Source: Chromatiales bacterium (GTDB taxonomy: Bacteria; Pseudomonadota; Gammaproteobacteria; Chromatiales; Chromatiaceae). From it: 64,000 nt of DNA. Below, in pieces: positions 9,115-19,310 of the stretch (within the stretch, counting starts at the first letter, position 1; each line of letters starts with the position of its first letter). The notes beneath the pieces were generated by a model. The model was not told where the DNA came from, searched no databases, and saw only the letters and a program-made list of their open reading frames with translations. The stretch spans positions 22,623 to 86,622 of the forward strand of contig JAKSBX010000278.1 of the NCBI GenBank assembly GCA_022360905.1, in the 5' to 3' direction. The translations under genes and the position numbers were made by a program.

Positions 9115-10425
9115 ATGATATTCACTAACATACGTCGTCTTTTAATAGCAGTTACCGTTTTATCACTCCTAGGGGCCGTCGCCACACACTGGTATCTACA
9201 AAGCAAGGTTGAAAACCTTGTGACGGCAATCATTGAGCAGCTCTATCCTGTCGCGGTGGTAAGTTACGAAGATACCTACAGTTCTCTTTGGAACAGTAGC
9301 ATCGGTGTCGAGCAATTGACCATAAACCCACGGGCGGTGAGGGGAGAGATCAAGATTGAACGTATTGTTTTTCAAGCACCCAATCTTGAATTTCTGATGG
9401 ATGCCGAAAAGGCGCTTGAAAACGGAGATATCCCGCAAAAGATGCGAATCACTTTCGATAATGTCAACTTGAGTACTGAAGGCAGCATCGCAAGGGCGAT
9501 ATACAAGAATTCATCTTCACCCAAACTTGGCGCCCGCGATAATGCCTATGCCTGTGCCGATGTGAATCAATTTGGATTTTCAGAATTGGCGGATATGGGC
9601 TACGAACGGTTAAACGTTGATCTGAGCATAAGCTACGAATACTTCACCTCGGATGGTGACCTGAATGTATCGGCATTGTGGTCAAATCGCCAAATGTTTG
9701 AAATGGAGATCGCGAGTATCTTTGATGTGGCAAGCAATCGGTTCAAATTTGATCAGATTAAACGTCTTTTTAACCAGATGTCGAGTATAAAAATAACCTA
9801 TCGCGATCTGGGTTTTAACCAGAAAACCATCGATTATTGCAATGAACAGAGGGGTGATCAGGAGTATGTCTCAGCGCATATCGAAGCCTTCAAACAGGAT
9901 CTGAGGAAACAACTCAATATTGTTCCAAGCGATGCCCTGGTTGAAGCCTATCGAAGCTTCATGCTTAAATCGGGAGAAATTGAAATTTCCAGCGATATGC
10001 AACGCACTATAAATCCTGACTATTTGGGACTCTATAGCCCGGAAGACGTGATCCTGCTTGTACGACCGGATATTACCGTAAACGGTCAGTCTGTCGATAT
10101 CCCCTTTGACGCTCTCCTCAAAGACGCTCCAGGTAATACGGATAGGGAAGAAAACCTAAGTGTAAAAAAACAGATCGATCCTACACCAGTTAAAATGCAC
10201 GAATACGTAAAGGTAACGATACCGCAGTTGGCGGATCATATCGGAGATATGGTGCGAGTAAAGACAAAGCAAGGATCTACACGCACTGGTATTCTGATCG
10301 GTACCACTCAGTCCAGAATAAAAGTTGAGGTGGCTTATCGGGGTGGGACTGCAATCTACCCGATTTTTATCAATAATATTGCTGACACCGAAGTAAAGGA
10401 ATTACCGCCAACCGGCACTCAATAG
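9115..10425 (+). CDS. Hypothetical exported/membrane-anchored protein with C-terminal Sm-like-looking beta segment
   Basis: N-terminal TM helix LLIAVTVLSLLGAVATHWYL; C-terminal IGDMVRVKTKQGSTRTGILIGTTQSRIKVEVAYRGGTAIYPIFINNIADTEV; 13 nt from the rhomboid gene. Confidence 0.8.
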   Translation: MIFTNIRRLLIAVTVLSLLGAVATHWYLQSKVENLVTAIIEQLYPVAVVSYEDTYSSLWNSSIGVEQLTINPRAVRGEIKIERIVFQAPNLEFLMDAEKALENGDIPQKMRITFDNVNLSTEGSIARAIYKNSSSPKLGARDNAYACADVNQFGFSELADMGYERLNVDLSISYEYFTSDGDLNVSALWSNRQMFEMEIASIFDVASNRFKFDQIKRLFNQMSSIKITYRDLGFNQKTIDYCNEQRGDQEYVSAHIEAFKQDLRKQLNIVPSDALVEAYRSFMLKSGEIEISSDMQRTINPDYLGLYSPEDVILLVRPDITVNGQSVDIPFDALLKDAPGNTDREENLSVKKQIDPTPVKMHEYVKVTIPQLADHIGDMVRVKTKQGSTRTGILIGTTQSRIKVEVAYRGGTAIYPIFINNIADTEVKELPPTGTQ

Positions 10426-10438
10426 CAAACACATTACC

Positions 10439-11356
10439 ATGCTTTTTTTCCCATACCGAGCCGATCATGAGATCAGCTATATACCACTGCTCACGATACT
10501 AATCAGCATAGTCTGCATCGTTGTCTATATTCAGCAAGAGAAAAATGCAAAGGAATTAGAGCTGGCCATTGACGGGTTCTGTGGAGTACAGCAGCCACAG
10601 ATATACCGATTGGCATTAAACGCTTTGTATGGCAGTTCCACGCCTGGTGAGTGTGTCGATTTCATTCTGGGTATGCACACAGCAGAAAATCGAGATGAGT
10701 TTCTGAGTGATGTCGTCAAAGAAGCCGACCTTCTTGCAGGGTTTAACCGGGCAGACAGTAACCACTACATTGATAAAGTTTTGAGGGATAACTACGATCT
10801 CTTCGCAAGAGCTGCACCAAAATATCTCACTAATGAGCTCTCTTACCATCCGGAAAGCTGGAATCCGGTGAATATGTTGACGGCCGCTTTTGCCCACGCC
10901 AGTTGGGATCATGTTATTTTAAATTTGATATTTTTTTTCGCCTTTGCGGCAACCGTTGAAGCAATTCTCGGTTATCTCTATTTTCCGATCGCGATTGTAG
11001 CTATCGCCGTTTTAAGCCACGTTTTCTATTCAGTTGCCATGTTAGGAGTAGTCGATCCTCCTCCAACCGTCGGCATATCCGGGGTGGTATCGGGGGTTAT
11101 GGCGCTGTTTGTCTATTTTCTTCCGCGCACAAAAATTCGCTGTTTCTTCTGGTTTATTGTCTTTTTCAAGCGTTTCAGTATCTCCGCTTGGTTCTTCGTT
11201 GCCTTCTTTGTCGGCTGGGATATCTTCTATCTGTTTAATGACGAGGGTTCCTCCAATATTAATTTCGCTGCCCATGTCGGTGGAGCCATGGTTGGCTATC
11301 TACTCGGCTTGATACTGTTTCGCAGGCAGAAGCGAGAGGTAAACCAGATAGACTAG
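10439..11356 (+). CDS. Rhomboid-family intramembrane serine protease
   Basis: HASWDHVILNLIFFFAFA; active-site GISGVVSG; catalytic His in NFAAHVGGAMVGYLLG. Confidence 0.9.
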   Translation: MLFFPYRADHEISYIPLLTILISIVCIVVYIQQEKNAKELELAIDGFCGVQQPQIYRLALNALYGSSTPGECVDFILGMHTAENRDEFLSDVVKEADLLAGFNRADSNHYIDKVLRDNYDLFARAAPKYLTNELSYHPESWNPVNMLTAAFAHASWDHVILNLIFFFAFAATVEAILGYLYFPIAIVAIAVLSHVFYSVAMLGVVDPPPTVGISGVVSGVMALFVYFLPRTKIRCFFWFIVFFKRFSISAWFFVAFFVGWDIFYLFNDEGSSNINFAAHVGGAMVGYLLGLILFRRQKREVNQID

Positions 11357-11528
11357 CGGGCCTCTCTTTCAAGGAATCAAAATGTTGGAGGCTTCAAACC
11401 TACCCTTGCTTTGTGTTGTGGCTCACAACAAAAAAACAACCCGTCTCTGCGAGCCAAGCTTTGCCCTAGGGCGGGTTCGAGGTCTTGAACTCATCTGTTT
11501 GGGTGCCGGGTTAATTTGAGCGTAGTAC

Positions 11529-12158
11529 TCAGTCCTGGCCTGCCGTTTCTGCAGGATAGAACTGCTGCAACTGTTGATAGACCTGATCGCTGAAGTCTGC
11601 GCTGTTCGCATCGAGCTTAGCGAGGATCTCCGACAGATATTCATTATCCTCTCGACCCTCCCAGATCTTGATGTAGTTGCCTTCTTTATATCCATGATCC
11701 TGACGGAAAAAGTTGAGTACGTTTTTACCGATATAGGTTTTATAAAGATCGTCGAAACTGAGTTCAGCCGCCTGCATCATGGTGGCAAAGTGGCCAATGT
11801 CTGCCGATTCCGTTTTAATGCTGAACATCGCCAGCTGTTCAATGGAAGTTCGAAGGTCGATCCCATCGGTGGCCTGATTCAATCCCTCAAGCGCCTGTTC
11901 GGCGGCGCCTTCCAAGGTGGCATTGTGCAGAATCAGATCGCTCAGGGCGAAGTGCCAGATGTCGATGATCTCCAGGTGAACTTGTTCCATGTCGGGTTTC
12001 TGATGCTTCCACCATTTCCAGCCGTAGTGATCGAGCATTTCTGCGCACTCGGTCCAGATGGCCCGGTACCAGGGGTAGCCCGCATCCCGCCAGTCGTTGT
12101 TGACTTTGCAGTTCATCGCATCCTGCAGCTCAAGCATGTTGAGGATCTTATCTTTCAT
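11529..12158 (-). CDS. Dimeric all-alpha dUTP diphosphatase-like protein
   Basis: MKDKILNMLELQDAMNCKVNNDWRDAGYPWYRAIWTECAEMLDHYGWKWWKHQKPDMEQVHLEIIDIWHFALSDLIL. Confidence 0.85.
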   Translation of the reverse strand: MKDKILNMLELQDAMNCKVNNDWRDAGYPWYRAIWTECAEMLDHYGWKWWKHQKPDMEQVHLEIIDIWHFALSDLILHNATLEGAAEQALEGLNQATDGIDLRTSIEQLAMFSIKTESADIGHFATMMQAAELSFDDLYKTYIGKNVLNFFRQDHGYKEGNYIKIWEGREDNEYLSEILAKLDANSADFSDQVYQQLQQFYPAETAGQD

Positions 12159-12651
12159 TCTTTCGTTCACTTTCTTCAAGTATATCGTTGAGCAGAGTGA
12201 CCACCGTCTCGACATAGTTCGGACATTGGGTTTTGAATAATCCGAGCGATTTAGCCTCTTGATATTCAGTGGGGATGCTCAAATCTTTTTGCAGCAACTC
12301 CTTGCAGCGATTGCTGCCGTGGCGCGCCATGAATCGTTCCTGGAGCAGCCGGGTTGCGTTATAGGTCGCCTCTTTGGCGTTTAGATCCTCAGAGGTTTTC
12401 GGTCCCATTTGTAGGCCCAGAACCAACGCAGCGCCGGAGAGGGTACCACAAATATCTCCCATTCGGCCCACACCGCCGCCAAGACCGGAGCTGATCCGCA
12501 TCGCCAGCTCAGTGTCTATCCCATAACGGTCAGCAAAACTGGTGATCACGGCTTGAGCACAGTTGCAGCCATCGCAGAAACGTTTCACGGCGAGTTGAGG
12601 GTTTTGGTCGGTTCTGTTGACCTCGTCTTCTGATGATTGGTTATCGTCCAT
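12148..12651 (-). CDS. C_GCAxxG_C_C family (putative redox) protein
   Basis: FCDGCNCAQAVITSFADRYG...SSGLGGGVGRMGDICGTLSGAALVLGLQMG; overlaps the dUTPase start by about 11 nt. Confidence 0.85.
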   Translation of the reverse strand: MDDNQSSEDEVNRTDQNPQLAVKRFCDGCNCAQAVITSFADRYGIDTELAMRISSGLGGGVGRMGDICGTLSGAALVLGLQMGPKTSEDLNAKEATYNATRLLQERFMARHGSNRCKELLQKDLSIPTEYQEAKSLGLFKTQCPNYVETVVTLLNDILEESERKNER

Positions 12652-12664
12652 TGCGCTTTAATGT

Positions 12665-12704
12665 TAGGGCCTGTTAACACGAATCCGATCAGCCCTGCCG
12701 GGGC
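12665..12704 (+). repeat. AGGGCCTGTTAACACGAATCC-family repeat copy followed by a GC-rich hairpin
   Basis: tagggcctgttaacacgaatccgatcagccctgccggggc, then tattttttcgcccggc (GCCGGGGC/GCCCGGC pairing). Confidence 0.8.
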
Positions 12705-13032
12705 TATTTTTTCGCCCGGCAAGGCAGAATGAGCGTCGTGTAGTGATTCTACATGAGCGAATGATAACGCCACTGGGTGGAAAAATAACCCGGCCCCCAC
12801 ATTTTTTCCGTAGTAGGGGTCTGAATAAGCCGCTCTCCGTGTTGCTCGTCGTTCATTTGCGACAATCAAACGCTTCTTGTCGTGCCTTGATTGGCACTTT
12901 TTCAGGGGAACAGGACTGGTTGGGATCGCCTTTCACCCCTTGAAAAAGATTCGTTTCATCCCCATCAATGGATACTTGGCAACACCACACACTGAATCCA
13001 GCGTAAGACCAGAAGCAGAGCTGAAAACTAAG

Positions 13033-13893
13033 ATGAAATTAGAAGGATATCAACGTCATATAGACAGATTGAACGAATGGGATCGGGATAATTTCAAAGC
13101 CTTGTACTTCGGTTCTCATCTTGTGGGGCATCTTAAGGAGCCGGTCTGGTCCTATTTAAGCAGCAGACCCGACCTTTTTACCTTAGGTAAGAGGGGGGTT
13201 AGTTTAAATCCACAAATCAACAGCTTTGAGCAGAGGACTGAGATTCTTGATGAGGTAGTGAATGGATTAGTGGAATCCTCTGTCATGACCCATCGGCACG
13301 GTGAACGGTATCCGGTCACCCATGACGACAGGGATACGGCCCTGGCAACCATCGACCGTGCGGCCGCTGCCTATTTCGGACTGCGCGCCTATGGACAGCA
13401 TCTGAATGGCTATGTCCGTAAAGGATCTGAGCTATGGCTCTGGATTGCCAGGCGGTCTGCCGACCGACGGGTGTTTCCTGACCATCTGGATAATATGGTG
13501 GCCGGAGGGCTGCCCCATGACATCTCACTGGCGGAGAATCTGCATAAAGAGTGTCAGGAAGAGGCGAGTGTGCCATCACAGATCGTGGCTCAGGCCGTAC
13601 CGATCGGTGCGATTACCTACTGCACGGAGACGCCGGTTGGTCTAAAGCCCGATACTCTCTATTGTTATGATCTTGAACTTCCCACAGATTTTGTCCCCTA
13701 TAATTCAGATGGTGAAGTGGCAGAATTCATGCTGTTGCCGATCGAGGAGGTGGCCGAGCGGGTCGCCAACAGTGACGATTTCAAGCCAAACTGCAATCTG
13801 GTGGTGATTGACTTTCTGGTGCGTCATGGGATTATAAATCCTGAAACGCCGGGATATCTCAAATTAATCAACGGGCTGCACGAGAAATTATGA
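13033..13893 (+). CDS. NUDIX hydrolase, DUF4743-type (ORF open from 12877; internal Met preferred)
   Basis: MKLEGYQRHIDRLNEW...; WLWIARRSADRRVFPDHLDNMVAGGLPHDISLAENLHKECQEEASV. Confidence 0.88.
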   Translation: MKLEGYQRHIDRLNEWDRDNFKALYFGSHLVGHLKEPVWSYLSSRPDLFTLGKRGVSLNPQINSFEQRTEILDEVVNGLVESSVMTHRHGERYPVTHDDRDTALATIDRAAAAYFGLRAYGQHLNGYVRKGSELWLWIARRSADRRVFPDHLDNMVAGGLPHDISLAENLHKECQEEASVPSQIVAQAVPIGAITYCTETPVGLKPDTLYCYDLELPTDFVPYNSDGEVAEFMLLPIEEVAERVANSDDFKPNCNLVVIDFLVRHGIINPETPGYLKLINGLHEKL

Positions 13894-13990
13894 ATAAAGG
13901 TGGTAGATTCAAGGGGTCCGGTTCGCTTTTCTAAAGCATACGGAACCCGGTGACTGGTAATTCAGTCCAAAGCATACTCAAATTGTAGCT

Positions 13991-14073
13991 AGGGCCTGTC
14001 AGTTCGAATTCCAGGGCCTGGTAAACCTGAAAAAACCCCAATCAGGGCCGATTGGGTTCGTGTTAACAGTCCT
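13991..14073. repeat. Inverted pair of AGGGCCTGTTAACACGAATCC-family repeats
   Basis: agggcctgtcagttcgaattccagggcctgg ... ccaatcagggccgattgggttcgtgttaacagtcct. Confidence 0.7.
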
Positions 14074-14125
14074 TCGGGGCTATCAGGGAGCTTTCCCAGT
14101 TTCCCGCAAAGACCAGGTAGGATGA

Positions 14126-16210
14126 ATGAAAGATCTTAATGTGAAACGGTTTTGGTGGTTGATTCTCATTGTAGTCTCAGCACCAGTTTGGGCCAATCGA
14201 CAAACTGTCCCCATGCAGGATTTGCGGCCGACCGCAGAACAACAGCAGACTGCCAGTGTCATCGTCAAGGTTATTGCCAAGTACCACTATAAAGACGTTG
14301 CATTGGATGATTCGATGTCTGAAATGATCCTGCAGCGCTACTACGACACCCTGGATCCTAACCGGTCGTTTTTCCTGGCCGGGGATGTGGTTCACTTCTC
14401 AGGCTATCGGGACAAGCTGGATGACTATTTGAAGAATGCTCGGATCGAACCGGCATTCGAGATCTATCGCCTCTATCGCCAGCGAGTCAGCGAGGCGGTG
14501 GGCCACGCCTTGACGCTGGTGGATGGGGAGTTCGACTTCACCATCGATGAGGTCTATATCTATGATCGTGAGGATCAGCCCTGGGCACAGACCCGAACAG
14601 CACTGAACGATATCTGGCGCAAGCGGGTGAAAAATGACTTTCTGAACCAGCGCCTGATGGACAAACAGGATGCTGAGATCAGAAAAACCCTGAGAGAGCG
14701 CTATGAGCGGCTGCTATCGAGAGTCGAGCAATTCGACAGCAACGATGTTTTTCAGACTTTCATCAATGCCTACACGCTGAGCCTGGAGCCCCATACCAGC
14801 TACATGTCGCCCAGCACATCCGAGAATTTTGATATTAGCATGAGGCTCTCACTGGAGGGCATCGGTGCGGTGCTGAAAGACGAGGATGGCTACACCGTGG
14901 TGCAGAAAACCATCATCGGCGGTCCGGCGGAGCAGAGTGACCTGTTGCATGCCGGCGACAAGATTGTCGGTGTGGGCCAGGGCCTGGAAGGGGAGATGAT
15001 CGATATTGTCGGTTGGCGGCTGCAGGATGTCGTGGAACAGATTCGAGGTCCTAAAGGCTCGGTGGTACAGCTGGAGGTTCTGGCGAAAGGAGAAGGTTCG
15101 AACCGTAAAACCATCACCTTGGTACGCAACAAAATCAAGTTGGAAGAGCAGGCGGCAAAGAGCCATATCATCGAAAAACTGGATGGTATGGGTAAATATC
15201 GCATTGGTGTCGTCGAAGTCCCTACTTTTTATAGGGATTTTGCAGCTGAGGCCCGGGGTGATGAAGATTTCAGGAGTACCACTCGGGATGTGCGTGATCT
15301 GCTGGTTGATCTGAAAAAGCAGCATGTTGACGGTATCGTCATCGACCTGCGGGAGAATGGTGGCGGCTCGCTCTCCGAAGCCACGGAGCTGACTGGCCTG
15401 TTCATCGACTCCGGTCCGGTGGTACAGATCAAGGATGCCTTTGGCAAGATCGAGGTTGAGCAGGATCCTGACCAGTCGATCGCCTATGAGGGGCCCCTGG
15501 CCGTGCTGGTTGATCGAAACAGCGCTTCCGCGTCAGAAATTTTTGCCGGCGCGATCCAGGATTACAAAAGGGGTATCGTGATTGGTGAACCCACTTTCGG
15601 CAAAGGCACGGTGCAAACCCTGGTTGATCTGGGACGCTTCGTGCCTGGACGGAAAAAGGACTTGGGTCGATTGCGTTTGACCATGGCGCAATTCTTCAGG
15701 ATCAACGGCGGCAGTACCCAGCATCGCGGTGTGGTGCCTGATATCCAGTTCCCGACGGCCAGATACTCAGAAGAGTATGGCGAGCGATCTCTGGAAAATG
15801 CCCTGCCATGGGCTCAAATTAGACCAGCCAATTTTATCACCAAGGGGCAGTTTACCGTACCTGAGCTGATGGACAATCATCTGTTACGCATCAAAGCCGA
15901 TGCGGGTTTTGAGATGCTGGTCGATCAGGAGAAGCGCTTTCTGGAGCTGGATAAGCGTTCTGAAGTCAGTCTGTTGGAGAAACAGCGACGCACAGAGTGG
16001 CAGGAGAGGGAGCATGAACGGCTGCTGCACAAAAACCGCTTCCGCGCATCCCAGGGTCTGAAGGTGGTTAACTCCACGGATGAGAAAGATCTTGATGACG
16101 AGCCGGATGAGAAGGAAAACGAAGCGACCAGTCGTATCGAGCTGAATGAGGCTGCACGGATTCTGATGGACTCGATCAAAGTTGCACAACCTATGGCAGT
16201 CATGCGCTAA
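14126..16210 (+). CDS. prc: Tail-specific (C-terminal processing) protease
   Basis: PDZ region SLEGIGAVLKDEDGYTVVQKTIIGGPAEQSDLL; DRNSASASEIFAGAIQDYKRGIVIGEPTFGKGTVQ. Confidence 0.95.
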   Translation: MKDLNVKRFWWLILIVVSAPVWANRQTVPMQDLRPTAEQQQTASVIVKVIAKYHYKDVALDDSMSEMILQRYYDTLDPNRSFFLAGDVVHFSGYRDKLDDYLKNARIEPAFEIYRLYRQRVSEAVGHALTLVDGEFDFTIDEVYIYDREDQPWAQTRTALNDIWRKRVKNDFLNQRLMDKQDAEIRKTLRERYERLLSRVEQFDSNDVFQTFINAYTLSLEPHTSYMSPSTSENFDISMRLSLEGIGAVLKDEDGYTVVQKTIIGGPAEQSDLLHAGDKIVGVGQGLEGEMIDIVGWRLQDVVEQIRGPKGSVVQLEVLAKGEGSNRKTITLVRNKIKLEEQAAKSHIIEKLDGMGKYRIGVVEVPTFYRDFAAEARGDEDFRSTTRDVRDLLVDLKKQHVDGIVIDLRENGGGSLSEATELTGLFIDSGPVVQIKDAFGKIEVEQDPDQSIAYEGPLAVLVDRNSASASEIFAGAIQDYKRGIVIGEPTFGKGTVQTLVDLGRFVPGRKKDLGRLRLTMAQFFRINGGSTQHRGVVPDIQFPTARYSEEYGERSLENALPWAQIRPANFITKGQFTVPELMDNHLLRIKADAGFEMLVDQEKRFLELDKRSEVSLLEKQRRTEWQEREHERLLHKNRFRASQGLKVVNSTDEKDLDDEPDEKENEATSRIELNEAARILMDSIKVAQPMAVMR

Positions 16211-16420
16211 ACAGTTCGTGAAGGCAATATGGCCAATCCCCCTTGATGTCCGGTTAAGTCACCTGGGGATTGGTCTCTATCTGAACAGATTTTCTCGCTC
16301 TAAGCCGCTGATCTACCCACTCTCCGCTGAGCTACTCTAGCGCTTGATGGCAGGGTATAATCCCCGACTTTTACGCCAGTTACCCAATAGTATCCACACT
16401 CCTGTAGGGATTGATCCGGT

Positions 16421-18046
16421 TTGTATACAACACTCGAAAATCGTTTGAAACGCTTACATCAGGCCGGTCAGCTCGAGCTGTTGCGCGGGGGCTTGATCGG
16501 ACTGGAAAAAGAGGCCTTGAGAGTCTCTCCGCAAGGTTGTATTTCGAGTCAGCCCCATCCAGAAGCTTTGGGTTCCCCCCTGACCAATCGCTATATCACC
16601 ACGGACTACTCCGAGGCGTTGACTGAGATTATCACGCCGCCCTCCACGGATCGTCATGAACCGCTGAAATTTCTGTTTGAAGCCCATCGCTTCGTGTATG
16701 AGCATTTGGGGGATGAGATTCTCTGGTCGACCAGTATGCCCTGTGTGGTCGAGGATGATGAACGGATCCCGATTGCCAACTATGGGAACTCAAATGCCGG
16801 CATGATGAAGACGGTCTACAGACGGGGCCTGGGACATCGCTATGGCCGGGTGATGCAGGTGATTGCCGGGGTGCATTTCAACTATTCGCTGCCCCAGGAT
16901 TTCTGGTGGGTCTACCAGCAGCTCGAGGGGGATAAATCGGATACTCAGGGATTCATTTCAGACTCCTATTTCGGCATGCTGAGAAATTTACAACGGCTGG
17001 GTTGGCTGGTGCCCTATCTGTTCGGCGCCTCCCCCGCAGTCTGTAAATCATTTCTCGGAGGACGTCCCACATCCCTGGAGTCATTTGACGACTATACCTA
17101 TTTCTCACCCTTTGCCACCTCCCTGAGAATGGGCGATATCGGTTATCAGAACAGTAAGGAGCAAGGGACCGGCATCAAAGCCTGTTACGATTGTCTGGAT
17201 GCCTACGTCGAAACTCTGTCACGCGCCATTGAGACGCCTTGTCCGATCTATCAGGCTATGGGGGTTAAAATCGACGGTCGATATGAACAGCTCAATGCCA
17301 ACATTCTGCAGATAGAGAACGAATATTACAGTACCGTCCGGCCCAAGCAGATCCCGGAGATGATGGAGAAACCGATCCATGCTTTGCAGAGACGAGGCGT
17401 ACGCTATGTGGAGTTGAGATCGCTGGATGTTAATGCCTTTCACCCCTTGGGTATTGCCGATGAGCAGGTCTACTTTATCGAAGCGTTGATGCTGTTTTGT
17501 CTGCTGCACGAGAGCCCGTCAATCAATGTCGCCGAACAGAAGAGCATCGATTGGAATGAGCTGGCGGCCGCCCATCAGGGTAGAAAACCCGGACTTGAGC
17601 TGCAGCGAAAAGAGTCGGTGATCGGCCTGCGGGAGTGGGGGCTTGAGATCTGTGAGGCACTGCTGCCAATCTGCGAGATCCTGGAGACCGGTCTGCCCGG
17701 TCAACCCTACACCAAGAGTCTGCAACTGCAGAAGAGTCGATTGCAGGATCCTGAATTGACTCCGTCTGCCCGCATGTTGAGGGAGATGAGAGAGAAGGGA
17801 GAGGGTTTTTTCCATTTTGCACAGCGAATGTCGAAACAGCATCGGCACGATTTCATGCAGCAGCAGGGCTCGACAGAAGATCAGAAACTGCTCAACCAGG
17901 AGGCGGTGGATTCCTGGCGAAGACAGCGTGAGATCGAGGCCTCTGATACACTGAGTTTCGATCAGTTCCTGGAAGACTATTTTGCCCAGCAATTGAACGG
18001 CGAGACCGAGGATATGAGCGGCAGCAAGAGTGTCTCTGCAAAATGA
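16421..18046 (+). CDS. gshA: Glutamate-cysteine ligase (TTG or GTG start region)
   Basis: GLEKEALRVSPQGCISSQPHPEALGSPLTNRYITTDYSEALTEIITPP; FNYSLPQDFW; YVELRSLDVNAFHPLGI. Confidence 0.95.
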   Translation: MYTTLENRLKRLHQAGQLELLRGGLIGLEKEALRVSPQGCISSQPHPEALGSPLTNRYITTDYSEALTEIITPPSTDRHEPLKFLFEAHRFVYEHLGDEILWSTSMPCVVEDDERIPIANYGNSNAGMMKTVYRRGLGHRYGRVMQVIAGVHFNYSLPQDFWWVYQQLEGDKSDTQGFISDSYFGMLRNLQRLGWLVPYLFGASPAVCKSFLGGRPTSLESFDDYTYFSPFATSLRMGDIGYQNSKEQGTGIKACYDCLDAYVETLSRAIETPCPIYQAMGVKIDGRYEQLNANILQIENEYYSTVRPKQIPEMMEKPIHALQRRGVRYVELRSLDVNAFHPLGIADEQVYFIEALMLFCLLHESPSINVAEQKSIDWNELAAAHQGRKPGLELQRKESVIGLREWGLEICEALLPICEILETGLPGQPYTKSLQLQKSRLQDPELTPSARMLREMREKGEGFFHFAQRMSKQHRHDFMQQQGSTEDQKLLNQEAVDSWRRQREIEASDTLSFDQFLEDYFAQQLNGETEDMSGSKSVSAK

Positions 18047-18119
18047 GAATCTGAATAAGAATACCAGGGAGAGTGCATCCCGGCCCGGATAACCGGGCGA
18101 TTAAAGATGAGGAAAAAAG

Positions 18120-19310
18120 ATGGAGGATCAGCATGAATCAGGCCTGGGGTTTTCGACCCTAGCCATTCGCAGCGGACATCATCGCACGCCTGAAGGCGAG
18201 CATGGTGAGCCGATTTTCCCCACATCCAGTTTTGTCTTCAGCAGTGCCGCTGAAGCCGCAGCCCGTTTCAGCGGTGATGAGCCGGGTAATATCTATTCCA
18301 GATTTACCAACCCGACGGTGAGGAATTTTGAGCAGCGATTGGCCGCCCTGGAGGGTGGGGAGTGCTGCGTGGCTACCGCTTCGGGCATGTCCGCCGTATT
18401 GGCCACCTGCATGGGTTTACTTGAGGCGGGCGACCATATCGTCTCATCCCGCAGTCTGTTCGGCACCACCGCGATCCTGTTTGAGAAGTACCTGAAAAAG
18501 TTCGGGATTGAAACAACTTTCGTACCGTTGGACGATCTGGCCGCCTGGCAATCCGCCATCCGTCCGCAGACCAAACTGCTGTTTCTCGAGACCCCCTCCA
18601 ATCCGCTCACCGAGGTGGCCGATATCCCGAGACTGAGTGCACTTGCCCAATCAGAGGGTGCGTTGCTGGTGGTCGACAACTGTTTCTGTACCCCGGCTCT
18701 GCAGCGTCCGCTAAGCCTTGGGGCGGATATCGTGATTCACTCCGCGACCAAATACCTGGATGGCCAGGGGCGATGTGTCGGTGGTGCCGTGGTCGGCAGC
18801 CATGAAGTGGTGGGTGAAGCTGTATTTGGTGTGCTGAGAACCGCAGGCCCCACCCTCAGCCCCTTCAACGCCTGGGTGTTTCTGAAAGGACTGGAGACCC
18901 TCGATATTCGTATGCAGGCCCACTGTAAAAATGCCCAACAGCTGGCGGAGTGGCTGAGTAGTCATCCGAAGGTCGAGCGGGTCTATTTCCCGGGACTGAC
19001 CAGTCATCCGCAACACGATCTGGCGATGGCACAACAGAGTGGCCCAGGCAGTATTGTCGCTTTCGATGTCAAAGGGGGACAGACCGCCGCCTGGACCCTG
19101 ATCGATGCCACCAGGCTGCTCTCAATCACCGCCAACCTGGGGGATACCAAGACAACCATAACCCATCCTGCCACTACGACACACGGACGCCTCAGCCCGG
19201 AAGAGCGCAGCCGGGTGGGTATCGGTAACGGTCTGGTGCGGGTTGCTGTCGGTCTGGAGAACATTGAGGACATTCAGCGGGATCTCTCCCGGGGGTTGGA
19301 GAGTCTTTGA
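18120..19310 (+). CDS. metZ: O-succinylhomoserine sulfhydrylase
   Basis: TLAIRSGHHRTPEGEHGEPIFPTSSFVFSSAAEAAARFSGDEPGNIYSRFTNPTVRNFEQRLAALEGGE; PLP Lys region IHSATKYLDGQGRCVGGAVVG. Confidence 0.93.
   Translation: MEDQHESGLGFSTLAIRSGHHRTPEGEHGEPIFPTSSFVFSSAAEAAARFSGDEPGNIYSRFTNPTVRNFEQRLAALEGGECCVATASGMSAVLATCMGLLEAGDHIVSSRSLFGTTAILFEKYLKKFGIETTFVPLDDLAAWQSAIRPQTKLLFLETPSNPLTEVADIPRLSALAQSEGALLVVDNCFCTPALQRPLSLGADIVIHSATKYLDGQGRCVGGAVVGSHEVVGEAVFGVLRTAGPTLSPFNAWVFLKGLETLDIRMQAHCKNAQQLAEWLSSHPKVERVYFPGLTSHPQHDLAMAQQSGPGSIVAFDVKGGQTAAWTLIDATRLLSITANLGDTKTTITHPATTTHGRLSPEERSRVGIGNGLVRVAVGLENIEDIQRDLSRGLESL

Noticed and set aside
13033-13893. Using the long ORF start at 12877 for the NUDIX gene
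   Set aside because: The upstream part overlaps repeat-associated non-coding sequence and lacks homology-like features; internal Met 13033 fits the DUF4743 N-terminus better
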